DNA of 64,000 bases from CAWJEL01 sp964647255 (GCA_964647255.1 CAZYGI010000016.1:1-64000), one strand, 5' to 3'; shown: positions 7,081 through 19,434, counted from the first letter of the stretch. Program-made: numbers and translations. Notes: generated from the sequence alone by a model not told the origin.

Positions 7081-8358
7081 CTACCGTCCCACCCCCAACC
7101 GTGCCATCAGCCCGAAGCCGGCCAGGCGCAGGACGGTGGCAAGGATCAGCGCGGGCACGATGCCGACGGAGTCCGACAGCGCGGCGCCAAGGAGCGGGGC
7201 CAGGAACGTGGCAATGTAGATCGTGGTCTGGTACATGCCGACGTAGGACGCCTGATGTTCGGCGGGGCAGGTGCTGAGCACGATGTCGAAGAACACCAGG
7301 TCAATGCCGGCGGTGAAGAAACCGCCCAAGGCGGCCCAAATCACCAGGATGTTCGGCTCGGGGGTCAACGCCGTGAGCAGGGGATAGAAGCTGACCCCCA
7401 GCGCGGAGGCCAGCAGCACCCACTGCTTCCCGCGCCGCTGCGTCTGGTTCGCCCACAGGAAGTACGCAAACATCAGCACCATCGTCTGCACCGAGTTGAT
7501 CAGGCTGATCTGCTGGTCGCTCGCGCCCGCGTTCTTCACCCAGAAGATGGGGAAGAGCGGCAGCGCCAGCGCCATCCCCCAACGGAAAACGAACTGGCTG
7601 ACCGTGAAGTTGACAAACGCTGTGTTCCGGCGCAGCTCACCGCCGTGCGTGCGGAACGTCTGGACTAACCCGGCGCGGGCCTCGCTGACCGGTTGGGGCG
7701 GCAGCCGGATGCTGCTGGAGAAAATGACGCTGATCAGCGCGCCGACCGTCGAGGCAAGGAAGACCACCTGGTAGTTCAGTGGGAAGCCGAACAACCGCAG
7801 CCCCTGACCCACCAGCGCCACGGTCAGCGAGTTGGTCAGCCCCAGGATGGCCCACCGCCGACTCATCAGCGTGAAGCGACCGGCCGGGCCGGCGACCCCA
7901 CCCATCACCACTGTAAACCCCACCGACACCAGCGTCTGCGGCAGCGTCGCCAGCGCCCAGATTGCGATGATCACCTCGGGCGCGCGGTCCCGGATGAAGA
8001 ACGGCACCAGCCCGGTGAGCAGATAACACGAAAGCACCAGGAAGCGCGAGCGCGCGAACCAGGGCACGATGTTGGACTTGCGGGCCAGGAACTCGCCCAC
8101 CGGGATCGCCAGGAACATTCCGGTCAGCGCGGGCATGGCGGTCAGCAGGCCCACCATGAAATCGGACGCGCCCAGGCGCACCAGAAAAACCGACAGGAAG
8201 CTGCCGACCCCGGCCGTAATCCCGACGCCGATGCCGTCAATCAACACGTTGCGCTGGTTGCGCTGCTCCAGGGTTGCGGGGCGGACCAGGACATCCCACA
8301 ACCGAGCCGGCGGAGCGCCGGCGGAGACAGGAATAGAAACTGAAGTAGTCTGCGACAT
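7081..8358 (-). CDS. MFS transporter, about 12 membrane segments
   Basis: This 425-residue integral membrane protein has regularly spaced hydrophobic segments and a long first cytoplasmic stretch rich in Pro/Arg (LWDVLVRPATLEQRNQRN), followed by GIGVGITAGVGSFLSVFLVRLGAS, typical of an MFS first helix and loop. FLARKSNIVPWFARSR resembles the loop 2-3 signature. Substrate unknown; drug or sugar efflux-like families are possible. It is convergent with metW and co-directional with the TerC gene but with a separate 5' region. Confidence 0.85.
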   Translation of the reverse strand: MSQTTSVSIPVSAGAPPARLWDVLVRPATLEQRNQRNVLIDGIGVGITAGVGSFLSVFLVRLGASDFMVGLLTAMPALTGMFLAIPVGEFLARKSNIVPWFARSRFLVLSCYLLTGLVPFFIRDRAPEVIIAIWALATLPQTLVSVGFTVVMGGVAGPAGRFTLMSRRWAILGLTNSLTVALVGQGLRLFGFPLNYQVVFLASTVGALISVIFSSSIRLPPQPVSEARAGLVQTFRTHGGELRRNTAFVNFTVSQFVFRWGMALALPLFPIFWVKNAGASDQQISLINSVQTMVLMFAYFLWANQTQRRGKQWVLLASALGVSFYPLLTALTPEPNILVIWAALGGFFTAGIDLVFFDIVLSTCPAEHQASYVGMYQTTIYIATFLAPLLGAALSDSVGIVPALILATVLRLAGFGLMARLGVGR

Positions 8359-8402
8359 AGTGCGATTTTAGCACAGAGGAAGGTGAAGACAAGATTTCGG
8401 GG

Positions 8403-9302
8403 TTAGATCACCTCTTCAGCCGCCACGTGACGCGGAATCAATGGCTTGATGACCCGGCCGATCAAACTGAACACAACCTTGATGAGCACAACAAGCGGCT
8501 TGAGCAGCCAGTTGATCAACTCGCTCAGGTTGCCCATGCCCTCAGCGAGCCACCGGAAAACCGGGGCGAGGATGTGCAAGGGTTTGACGTGCGCGTACAT
8601 CACGCACAGCAGGATCGTCGCGACCGAGATCAGGAACTTCATCCACGACTCAAAGTGGAGATGGGCAAACTCGGCCAACAGCAGTTCCGCGCCGATGTTG
8701 AGGACGACGATGTAGGCCGCGGTTTCCAGGATCGGCTCCCGCTTAATGAGCCAGGTGAAGATGCCCGCCGCAAACCGCATCAGAAGGATGCCGAGCGCCA
8801 CACCGATCATCACCACCCAGAGTTGCTTGGACAGCGCCACGGCCGCCACAACGTTGTCCAAGCTGAAGGCGAGATCGGCCAGCTCGACATTCAGTACGAC
8901 GATCCAGAAGCTGCGGTTCAGCTTGCGCTGCTGCTGCATCTCCGCTTCTTCGGCCGCGGACTCACCGGCGCCGAGATGCTCAAAAGCCAACCTGACCAGG
9001 TAGAGCGCACCGATGATCTGGAGGGCCGGGTTCTGGATCACAAAGTTGGCTAGGACCAGCATGGCGCCGCGGCCGAGGTAAGCGCCCAGCAGGCCGACCT
9101 TCAGTGCGGCGGACTGTTGCATCCCCAGCACCTTATCGGTGAAGGTTTGCAGGAAATGCAGCGGCTTGGGATAAGGAACGGTCCGGTCGGCGGGCAGCAC
9201 CGACACCATCGCGCCGAGGACGGCGGCGTTGTCTATGGAGAGGATGCCTTCCAGGAAAATAAGCTGGATCACCACCGAGATGATGCTGACGGGGTTATTC
9301 AT
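8403..9302 (-). CDS. TerC family integral membrane protein
   Basis: A 299-residue membrane protein of the TerC family. Known members export metals, notably Mn2+, or occur in tellurium-resistance clusters. The first helix contains the conserved acidic motif FLEGILSIDNAAVLG, and a second acidic helix contains ADLAFSLDNVVAAVALS; these Glu/Asp residues probably bind cation. The central cytoplasmic loop (ESAAEEAEMQQQRKLN) is charged. Length is typical. I looked for a yybP-ykoY Mn riboswitch upstream and did not find one. Confidence 0.88.
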   Translation of the reverse strand: MNNPVSIISVVIQLIFLEGILSIDNAAVLGAMVSVLPADRTVPYPKPLHFLQTFTDKVLGMQQSAALKVGLLGAYLGRGAMLVLANFVIQNPALQIIGALYLVRLAFEHLGAGESAAEEAEMQQQRKLNRSFWIVVLNVELADLAFSLDNVVAAVALSKQLWVVMIGVALGILLMRFAAGIFTWLIKREPILETAAYIVVLNIGAELLLAEFAHLHFESWMKFLISVATILLCVMYAHVKPLHILAPVFRWLAEGMGNLSELINWLLKPLVVLIKVVFSLIGRVIKPLIPRHVAAEEVI

Positions 9303-9554
9303 GGATGGCGGAGCTCGCTTTCAAGGCAGGGTGTTCCCTGTCACACGCGTTGTCGCACCCGGCTGGCTCAGGTGTGCTTCCATTCAGAAATCGAATCCGG
9401 CGCATTCTAATGCGACCCGCCCCGGCTGTCAAAACCATTTTGGATCTGGGCCCAGCACGGCGCTGGTCGATCCTGCTTGAAATCCGGCTTGAGGCAGGCC
9501 GGGGCCTCGACCGCGGCGCTGAGGCGAGGATGCTCATCGGTGCGGCGAAGGCGG
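9303..9554. other. Gap between TerC and hemW genes
   Basis: No gene supported. The region is GC-rich with short inverted pairs (for example GCGCATT/AATGCG around 9400) but no T-run terminator or riboswitch core that I can recognise. Confidence 0.5.
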
Positions 9555-10913
9555 CTACGGCTGAGCAGGCAAGAACTCCGCAAACACCTGGTTCCCAAGC
9601 AACCGGCCCGGCTGCGTCAGCCGCACACGGTCGGGCAGGCGCACCAGCAGACCGCGCGCGACCAAGCCAACGATCTCCGCCCCGAACGCTTCGTCCAACC
9701 CGACGTCGAATCGCTCCCGGAAGCGCGCGGCCATCACGCCTTCCTCGACCAGCCGCAGCCCCAGCATCATCGTCTCGCCCATCGCCAGGCGGCGTCCGAT
9801 GGTCTCGCCATCGCGCTCCGGTGAGCGGCCGGCCGCAATTCTCCGGATGTATTCCGGCACCGGCTTGACGTTCCACCACCGGCGCTCATCCGCGAAGCTG
9901 TGCGCCCCCGGCCCGAAGCCCAGGTACGGCTCGCGACGCCAGTAGACTAAGTTATGTTTGCACTGATAGTCTGTGGGTTGATCCGAAGGCTGAGGCGCAG
10001 AGGTGCAGAAGTGCAGAGGTGCGCCCCCTCCCCCCCGCTCCTCCGCTCCATTGCTCGAACGCCCCCAGTTCGAAATCTCGTACTGCCCGTACCCGGCCCC
10101 GGCCAGCGTCTCGCAGGCGAGCTCATAAAGATCGCCGGCCAGATCATCATCGGGTTCGGGGATCAGACCGCGGCGCACCTGGTCGAAGAGGGGCGTGCCG
10201 TGTTCCACGGTGAGGCTGTACAGCGAAAGGTGCTCCGGCGCCAGATCGATCGCCCGCGCCAGGGTCGCGCGCCAGGTGGCGGGCGCCTGGTCGGGCAAGC
10301 CGAAGATAAAGTCAAGGTTGATGTTCTTGAAGCCGGCCCGCCGCGCGGCATGAAATGCGGCTTCCGCCTCGTCGGCGCTGTGGATGCGGCCCAGCCAGCG
10401 CAGCTCAGTGTCAGCAAAGCTCTGCACGCCCAGGCTGAGCCGATTAACGCCCATCGCGGCCAGGCCAGCGAAGCAGGCGCCGTCCACGGTGCCCGGATTG
10501 GCCTCGCTGGTGATCTCCGCATCTGCGGCCACATCGAACGCTTCCCGGCACGCCCCCAGCGCGCGGGCCAGCAACTCCGGCGGCAGCACCGTCGGCGTCC
10601 CCCCGCCGACAAAGACCGTGCTGACGGGCGGCCGGTTCCACGCCGCACCCGCGCGACGGATCTCCTCCACCAGCGCCGCGGCGAACGGTTCGTAGAGGGA
10701 AGCCAGCCCGGCGTATGTGTTGAAATCGCAATATGCGCACCGGACGGCGCAGAAGGGGATGTGCAGGTAGAGGGCAAGCGGAGAGCGCGAGGCGTGGAGC
10801 GGAGAGCGGAGAGCGGAGAGCGAAGAACGTGGGGCGGAGAGCGGAGAGCGGGAAGCGGAGAGCGCGTGTTCGCTGCACGCTTCCCGCTCCACGCTCCACG
10901 CTCGACTCTCCAC
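9555..10913 (-). CDS. hemW: HemW-like radical SAM protein with in-frame stutter insertions
   Basis: Radical SAM protein of the HemW (former HemN-like) family, a haem-trafficking factor. LYLHIPFC-AVR-C-AY-C gives the CxxxCxxC cluster; VFVGGGTPTVLP, SLGVQSF and GFGPGAHSF are family motifs. Two oddities exist. The N-terminus before LYLHIPFC is about 45 residues of Ser/Arg/Leu/Pro repeats encoded by a stutter palindrome, with no internal Met. Between YEISNW and KHNLVYW there are about 28 extra residues, Gly/Pro/Ser-rich, encoded by similar repeat DNA (9964-10055). The start is uncertain: ATG 10913 or an in-frame GTG a few codons later. Confidence 0.88.
   Translation of the reverse strand: MESRAWSVEREACSEHALSASRSPLSAPRSSLSALRSPLHASRSPLALYLHIPFCAVRCAYCDFNTYAGLASLYEPFAAALVEEIRRAGAAWNRPPVSTVFVGGGTPTVLPPELLARALGACREAFDVAADAEITSEANPGTVDGACFAGLAAMGVNRLSLGVQSFADTELRWLGRIHSADEAEAAFHAARRAGFKNINLDFIFGLPDQAPATWRATLARAIDLAPEHLSLYSLTVEHGTPLFDQVRRGLIPEPDDDLAGDLYELACETLAGAGYGQYEISNWGRSSNGAEERGGGGAPLHFCTSAPQPSDQPTDYQCKHNLVYWRREPYLGFGPGAHSFADERRWWNVKPVPEYIRRIAAGRSPERDGETIGRRLAMGETMMLGLRLVEEGVMAARFRERFDVGLDEAFGAEIVGLVARGLLVRLPDRVRLTQPGRLLGNQVFAEFLPAQP
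9964..10055. repeat. Stutter element inserted in frame inside hemW
   Basis: On the plus strand the words GAGGCGCAGAGGTGCAGAAG and GTGCAGAGGTGCG are followed by CTCC/CGCTCC repeats. The insertion keeps the reading frame and adds about 28 residues to a loop that is short in HemW relatives. Confidence 0.7.
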
Positions 10914-10915
10914 GG
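10775..10915. repeat. Stutter palindrome overlapping hemW 5' end (GGAGAGCG family)
   Basis: Left arm: GCGGAGAGCGGAGAGCGG repeated. Right arm: CGCTTCCCGCTCCACGCTCC (10878-10897). It shares an exact 23-mer with 5161-5183. The hemW reading frame runs through it. Confidence 0.85.
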
Positions 10916-10916
10916 C

Positions 10917-11576
10917 TCAAACTCGATTCTCAAACCGGAACCCGTGCCCGCGCATGGTCACGATGTACTGATGCTCGGCATCCACCTCGGCCAGGCGCTC
11001 GCGCAGGCGGCGCACCAGGGCATCAATGGACTGCTCAGAGACGCCGCCTTCGACCGCATCCGGCCAGACCGCACGCACGATATCATCGCGGCCGACCACC
11101 CCGGCGCTGCTCGTCATCAGCTCCAACAGCCGATATTGCTGGGCCGAAAGCGGCGGTTCCAGCAGCTTCTCATTGACCCACACCTGATGGGCCGCGGTGT
11201 CCAACCGGAGCTTGCGGTCGAGCTCTCTGCCTTCCAGCACCAACGGCGCAGTCGCGCCCGCATCCACGAAAGCCAGCTTGTAGCGCAGCGCAATCTGAAT
11301 CTCATCGCCGTCGTGCAGCGGCTGGCAGCCGACCACGTCACGCCCGTTAAGATGCGTGCCGTTCTTGCTGTCCAGATCCTCCACCTGGTAGCCATCATCG
11401 CGCCATAAGACGCGCGCGTGCAGGCGCGAGACCTGGCGATCGTCCAGCACGATGTCGCAGTCCGCGTTGCGGCCGATGGTTAACGTGCGCCGCTCCAGCG
11501 GCCACATCAGGCCGGCCTCTCCCCCCCGTTGGAGAATCAACATCGCGGATTCACGAGCAGTAGGTCGTCCGTTCAT
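10917..11576 (-). CDS. FHA domain plus OmpR-type winged-helix transcription factor
   Basis: A 219-residue regulator. FHA domain (about residues 15-105): TIGRNADCDIVLDDRQVSRLHARV and DLDSKNGTHLNG, which bind phosphothreonine. C-terminal winged helix (about 130-219): LSAQQYRLLELM, REDI-like GRDDIVRAVWPD, VDALVRRLR-type recognition helix and RGHGFRFE. There is no receiver domain. The ATG at 11576 was chosen because GAGGGTG precedes it. It is divergent from a Ser/Thr kinase, so phosphorylation-dependent control is likely, analogous to EmbR/PknH although the domain order is reversed. Confidence 0.9.
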   Translation of the reverse strand: MNGRPTARESAMLILQRGGEAGLMWPLERRTLTIGRNADCDIVLDDRQVSRLHARVLWRDDGYQVEDLDSKNGTHLNGRDVVGCQPLHDGDEIQIALRYKLAFVDAGATAPLVLEGRELDRKLRLDTAAHQVWVNEKLLEPPLSAQQYRLLELMTSSAGVVGRDDIVRAVWPDAVEGGVSEQSIDALVRRLRERLAEVDAEHQYIVTMRGHGFRFENRV

Positions 11577-11674
11577 AGTTTTGACACCCTCGTCAAGCTG
11601 CGCAATAATCAGGTCAGCAACCAGACACTCATTGCTGGTTGCTGGTTGTTCACTTCCGGTTACTCGCACAGTCA
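11577..11674. other. Divergent intergenic region, FHA regulator / kinase
   Basis: A 98-bp gap between the divergent FHA regulator and kinase genes. It contains stutter-like words (CAGCAACCAG, GCTGGTTGCTGGTTG) and is the obvious place for shared promoters. No clear -35/-10 pair was chosen. Confidence 0.4.
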
Positions 11675-12676
11675 ATGTCTCAAACGCTTTCCGTCGGCGC
11701 GATCCTCCGGGATCGCTACCGGATCATTGAACTGGTCGGCCAGGGCGGCATGGGCGCGGTCTACAAGGCAGAAGACCTGCGCCTGAGCGGTCGCGTCTGC
11801 GCGGTGAAGGAAATCCTGCCGGAGCTCATCAGCTCACCTGGCATGGAGGAGCAGGCGCACACGCAATTCTACCGCGAAGCCAGCATCCTCGCCAGGCTCG
11901 ACCACCCCAACCTGCCCAAGGTCTCCGACTTCTTCAACCAGGATGGCCGCGAATATCTGGTGATGGATTTCGTGCCCGGCCAGGATTTGCGCCAGTTGAT
12001 GGAAGAAGCCCGCCGGCGAGACACATTCCTGCCGGAAGAGACGGTCCTCGCCTGGGCCAAACAGCTCTGTGAGGCGCTGACCTACCTGCACACCCAAGAA
12101 CCGCCGGTGCTCCACCGCGATATCAAACCTTCAAATATTAAACTCACCCCCCGGGCCCTGGTCAAGCTGGTAGATTTCGGCCTGGTCAAGCTGCTCCAAC
12201 CGGACGAAAGTCGCACGGTGACGGTGGTGCAGGGCCGCGGCACAGCGGCCTACACTCCCCTGGAACAATACGGCGGCGACACCGGTCACACCGACGTGCG
12301 ATCCGATATTTACTCGTTGGGGGCCACCCTTTACCACCTGCTGACCGGCCAGACGCCCGCCGATGCCAAACAACGCTTTTTGAAGCCCGGCACGCTGATT
12401 CCGCCGCGCGACATCAATGCGCAAATCTCCCCGCGCACCGAGCGGGCCATTCTCTCCGCCCTGGCGCAGCATCCTGATGACCGGCCGGCCACAGCCGAGG
12501 CGTTACGTGCGCTGTTGTTTGACGATACGGTCCCCGCTCTACCGGCGGTGCTGCCGCTTACGGTCCGGAGCGTCTGGGACAGGCTGACCCAGGCGCACCC
12601 GGCGCTGGTCGCCACCGCGCTTCTGCTCACCGCGACCGCGCTGCTGATTACGCTGCTGGCGCCGCCGCTGCCGTGA
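11675..12676 (+). CDS. Membrane-anchored Ser/Thr protein kinase (PknB-like)
   Basis: A 333-residue Hanks-type kinase: GQGGMGAVYKAED glycine loop, AVKEI with the ATP Lys, catalytic loop HRDIKPSNIKL, DFGLVK metal-binding motif, and TAAYTPLEQ activation segment. A single C-terminal transmembrane helix (about residues 308-328) leaves almost no external part, so there is no PASTA or other sensor. ATG 11675 starts MSQTLSVG. Divergent from the FHA-winged-helix gene, its most likely substrate. Confidence 0.93.
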   Translation: MSQTLSVGAILRDRYRIIELVGQGGMGAVYKAEDLRLSGRVCAVKEILPELISSPGMEEQAHTQFYREASILARLDHPNLPKVSDFFNQDGREYLVMDFVPGQDLRQLMEEARRRDTFLPEETVLAWAKQLCEALTYLHTQEPPVLHRDIKPSNIKLTPRALVKLVDFGLVKLLQPDESRTVTVVQGRGTAAYTPLEQYGGDTGHTDVRSDIYSLGATLYHLLTGQTPADAKQRFLKPGTLIPPRDINAQISPRTERAILSALAQHPDDRPATAEALRALLFDDTVPALPAVLPLTVRSVWDRLTQAHPALVATALLLTATALLITLLAPPLP

Positions 12677-12708
12677 AACAAGCCGGCGGGAGGGATTGAC
12701 ACCCGGTC

Positions 12709-15690
12709 CTAAGCCCCCGTCTTCGGTTTCCCCGTCCAAAGCACCGACAGCGTGCCCGCGGCGAAAGTCACCAGCCCGGCAATCCACGTCTGATGCCTCG
12801 TCTGCAGCTCGGTGGCGCCGGGCAACCACCCCAACGCGTACAACAAATAGGCGATCCAAGCCACCACAATGGCCCAGAGTGCAGCCGAGAGACAGGGAAT
12901 CAACGCGTCGCTCGCGCTGGCGTCGGGTTCGTTGCGCCGCCGAACCGCAAACACGGCGGCGGCTGCCAGCAGCGCGCCAACCAGCCCGTAGAAAAACGCC
13001 CCCGGCGTCACCCGCGGCCGGACCGATCCCGACGCCCGGCCGTCCGGCCCAAGCATCGCGGTAGGAGAGGCCGTCGGGATGGCCGTCGCCGTGGGCAGCG
13101 GCGTCCAGGTGGGGGTGGGCGTGGGCAGCGGCGTCGGGGTCGGTACAACCGTCGCAATGGTGCCGGGCGTATCTCCACCGATCCGCAGCTCGATGCGGGT
13201 CGAATCCTTCGCGTCACCGGCTTTGGCAGTGATCCATAGCTCACCCACGCGATCCAGCGCGACCACCGTGCGCGCCTTGCCGGCAACCGTCGTCTCGGTC
13301 TTCGGCGCCAGCACCAACGACTCAGTCGGGTAGCGCAGGTTGAACTCGACCGGTGTGCCATCAGGGACGGGATTGCCGTTCCGATCACGGATCACCCCGG
13401 TCTCCAGCACGATCTGGCTGCCCACCTTGATGCTGCCCGTGATCTCGGCCGACGGCCCCAGGCTGAGGATTTGCCCGGAGGCGGGCTCCAGTTGCCGGAT
13501 CAGGTCATAGTTGATGCCGCTGACCGATACCGGCAGGGCGCCGACCGGGGTGAACTCCCGGAAGAGCGCCCGCACGGCGGCCTCCAGGAAGGGCGCCGTA
13601 TGGGCATACGCGCCGAAATAGGCCGTCAGCTTGCTGATCTCCGTCGTGTCCAGGTAGTATGGCGCGCCGAACGAGATCACCACAAGCCGCTTGTCGCGCA
13701 GGCTGTCCGACTGCTTGGCGAGGAAGTTCCGCAACGCCTCCGACTCAGGCACCTCGGTCGAGTTGGCATCCAGCTCGGCGAAAACGATCCAGCGCGCGGC
13801 GGCGATGGCCGCTTCAAGATCCTTTTCTGCGCCCGGCGCCGCGGCCAGCAGCCGGCTCAAGTCGCCATAACTGAAGCTCCGAATCTGCTCCGCGGAGATT
13901 TGCCCGGTAGCGTTTGGCCCGTACAGCCCCAGGATGATCTCCTCCAGCGCCATCGGCGCGATCAACGGCGTCTCCGAACAATCGGCGCAGGCGCGCGCGG
14001 TGCGCGCATCGGTAAAGATCACGATGTTCTCGTCGGTCAGGGGCGCGCTCGGCATTCGATCGGCGAGCTCATCGCGGCCCGGGTAGATCAAGGTGACGGC
14101 GCTCCGGGCGACGGTTTGCGTCACGCTGCCGGATTTGCCGGTCTCCTCACCGACCCGGCGCAGATCGCGGCTGAAGTCCTCGGGCGCCCAATCGCCACCA
14201 TAAAGGCTCTGCTTAAGCCGCAAGATGCGCGCCACCGAGGCATCCACCCGGATGCGGAAGGCGTTGTCGGTCCGATACTTGTCCTGGAAGAATTGGATCG
14301 TCTCTGTGATGGCCGTCATCTGGCTGGGCCAGTCATCAGTCAACGCAAAATGCCCCAGGTAAAGCAAGTCATTGCCGGCGAGGAACGCATCCTGGGCGAC
14401 CTGGCGATGCGGAAACTTGGTGAGCGTCGGGTCATAGTAGCGCCGAATCGCCGGCACGCCCAATGCGTCACTGACCAAAACGCCGCCAGCGGTGCGCCAC
14501 GTGGCGAACTCCGGCAGGGCCATCAAATCCTGGAGCTGCGGCGCCAGGCTGATCGGCGGCGTGAGTAGGCGGATGTTGCCCTGGAGGCCGCGGTAGCGGA
14601 TGTGCGAAGTCATCAACGCGGCGGTGTTGCCCGCCGCTTGCGGATCGCCGCCGCTTGTCACCGCAGCGAACGGTGCGAGCTCGATCTGGCGGAGCTGCTC
14701 CATGGACTTTTGGACGGTGGCGACCTCATCGTCGGGCCGGCGGTCGCTGGCGCCTTGCCCTGGAAAATGCTTGGTCACGGTCGCCATCGCGCCGCTGCTG
14801 CCCGTCCGCACCCCGCGGATGAAGGCTTGTCCCAGTTGCCCGACCCAGAACGGATCGCCGCCGAAGGTGCGCGTGCCAAGATCGCCCTTGCTCCCGGGCC
14901 GCGGCACATCCGACACGTCGAGCGTCGGTCCAAGCAGCAGGTTGACCCCGGCGGAACTCAGCTCCTGGCCGACCACCTGGCCGGCCTGCTCGGCCAGATC
15001 GGGCGACCAGGTGGCGCCCAGAGCCATCTGGCTGGGCAGCGGCGTGAAGCCGCCGGTGCCGGAGAAGATCGTGCTGTCATCGCCGGGCCAATCCACGGCG
15101 ACAAAAAGCGGAATCTGCGCACTGGGGACGGGGGTCGGCGTGGGGCCAGGCGTGGGTTTCTGCCCGGAGTTGACCGTCGGCGTGACCGGTTGGGTGGCGG
15201 TCACCGTCTCGGTTGCGCCGATGGCCAGCGCTTGCAGCGCATTCGCCAGGGATGCAATTTGCTGCGGGGTGTTCAACGTCAGCGTGACGGCCTTCGTGTC
15301 GGTCACCGGCTTGGCCGGGGCCGGGACATCCCGGAAGTTGCCGTTCGTCGGGAGCAAGACCACCCCGCCCACGCGATATACTTGCACCAGCCGGGCGATG
15401 TCAGATTGCGGCGGCGCGGCGTCACCCGGAAAAGTCACCAGGAAAAGCTGACCGACCTTGTCCGCCACAGTCATCCGATCAAGGATGGTTTGCGCACCGG
15501 TGTGTTTCGCCGGCGCCGCCGTGGGGGTCATGGGGCGGCGCGTCGAGGCGGCCGCGGGGGTCTCGGTGAGCTTTCCCTGCGCAGCCTCACGCCGCGACGA
15601 ACCCGCCTCCAATGCCGGGGCCGGGGGCAGGACAACTGCCAGAAGCAGCAGAAGGGCTAGACAGGCCGTCAAGCGCAACCGGGTTGTCAT
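12709..15690 (-). CDS. Secreted glycoside hydrolase family 3 protein with C-terminal membrane anchor
   Basis: 993 residues. Signal peptide (LTACLALLLLLAVVLPPAPA), a Pro/Thr-rich stretch, then a GH3 domain: GPTLDVS, KHFPGQG and the nucleophile region GVLVSDALG. NagZ-like enzymes have KHFPGHG followed by a D-x-H acid/base loop; here that loop reads GASDRRPDDE and lacks the His, so catalysis may differ. After the GH3 C-terminal domain comes an Ig-like segment (DRNGNPVPDGTPVEFNL), a TPTPLPTPTP linker and three C-terminal transmembrane helices. Probable cell-surface glycan hydrolase. Divergent from uvrB. Confidence 0.85.
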   Translation of the reverse strand: MTTRLRLTACLALLLLLAVVLPPAPALEAGSSRREAAQGKLTETPAAASTRRPMTPTAAPAKHTGAQTILDRMTVADKVGQLFLVTFPGDAAPPQSDIARLVQVYRVGGVVLLPTNGNFRDVPAPAKPVTDTKAVTLTLNTPQQIASLANALQALAIGATETVTATQPVTPTVNSGQKPTPGPTPTPVPSAQIPLFVAVDWPGDDSTIFSGTGGFTPLPSQMALGATWSPDLAEQAGQVVGQELSSAGVNLLLGPTLDVSDVPRPGSKGDLGTRTFGGDPFWVGQLGQAFIRGVRTGSSGAMATVTKHFPGQGASDRRPDDEVATVQKSMEQLRQIELAPFAAVTSGGDPQAAGNTAALMTSHIRYRGLQGNIRLLTPPISLAPQLQDLMALPEFATWRTAGGVLVSDALGVPAIRRYYDPTLTKFPHRQVAQDAFLAGNDLLYLGHFALTDDWPSQMTAITETIQFFQDKYRTDNAFRIRVDASVARILRLKQSLYGGDWAPEDFSRDLRRVGEETGKSGSVTQTVARSAVTLIYPGRDELADRMPSAPLTDENIVIFTDARTARACADCSETPLIAPMALEEIILGLYGPNATGQISAEQIRSFSYGDLSRLLAAAPGAEKDLEAAIAAARWIVFAELDANSTEVPESEALRNFLAKQSDSLRDKRLVVISFGAPYYLDTTEISKLTAYFGAYAHTAPFLEAAVRALFREFTPVGALPVSVSGINYDLIRQLEPASGQILSLGPSAEITGSIKVGSQIVLETGVIRDRNGNPVPDGTPVEFNLRYPTESLVLAPKTETTVAGKARTVVALDRVGELWITAKAGDAKDSTRIELRIGGDTPGTIATVVPTPTPLPTPTPTWTPLPTATAIPTASPTAMLGPDGRASGSVRPRVTPGAFFYGLVGALLAAAAVFAVRRRNEPDASASDALIPCLSAALWAIVVAWIAYLLYALGWLPGATELQTRHQTWIAGLVTFAAGTLSVLWTGKPKTGA

Positions 15691-15728
15691 CCAAGACCGC
15701 GTTGAGATAGAGTGTCCACAGTGCCGCC

Positions 15729-15757
15729 ATTGTAACCGGAAGCGGGATGCCGGTCAA
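15729..15757 (-). promoter_or_regulatory. Promoter of GH3 gene
   Basis: On the minus strand, TTGACC (15752-15757) and TACAAT (15729-15734), 17-bp spacer, about 38 bases before the start codon. Confidence 0.75.
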
Positions 15758-15775
15758 CTGGCCCGACAAAAACAG

Positions 15776-15804
15776 TGGACAATCTCCGCGCGCCGCGGTA
15801 TAAT
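15776..15804 (+). promoter_or_regulatory. Promoter of uvrB
   Basis: TGGACA (15776-15781) and TATAAT (15799-15804), 17-bp spacer. It is back-to-back with the GH3 promoter. No obvious LexA box was found beside it. Confidence 0.8.
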
Positions 15805-15848
15805 ACCCACAATCGAACGACTGTTCTGAGGAGCCCACCGGAGGCACC

Positions 15849-17906
<2,058 letters not shown>

Positions 17907-17960
17907 TCACCGTCTGTATGGAATGCGCCGCTCCCCATCCCCGCGCTCGATTTGAAGCCA

Positions 17961-17990
17961 TAAAAAACGGCAGCCTTGTAAGGCTGCCGT
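17961..17990 (-). terminator. Terminator downstream of tRNA-Asn
   Basis: ACGGCAGCCTT/AAGGCTGCCGT stem followed on the minus strand by TTTTTTA. It closes the tRNA transcript and may also stop uvrB read-through. Confidence 0.85.
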
Positions 17991-18001
17991 CTGATCCCAG
18001 G

Positions 18002-18074
18002 CTCCTCGACGTGGACTCGAACCACGAACCTTGCGGTTAACAGCCGCTTGCTCTGCCAATTGAGCTATCGAGGA
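18002..18074 (-). tRNA. tRNA-Asn (GTT)
   Basis: The 73-nt cloverleaf on the minus strand has acceptor TCCTCGA/TCGAGGA, D-loop AGCTCAATTGGCAGAGC, anticodon GTT in CTGTTAACC, and T-arm GGTTCGAGTCC. The 3' CCA is not encoded (CCT follows the discriminator G). Confidence 0.97.
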
Positions 18075-18144
18075 TCACAACGGTTTCGATTATACGCAGA
18101 ACGGCCGGTTCGTCAAAAATCGGGCTGCCGGGTCTGCGGCGCCG

Positions 18145-19425
<1,281 letters not shown>

Positions 19426-19434
19426 GGCATATCC

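Noticed and set aside
9303..9420. Mn-sensing (yybP-ykoY) riboswitch upstream of the TerC gene
   Set aside because: Common for TerC-type genes, but the conserved loop sequences and paired stems are not present on the transcribed strand.
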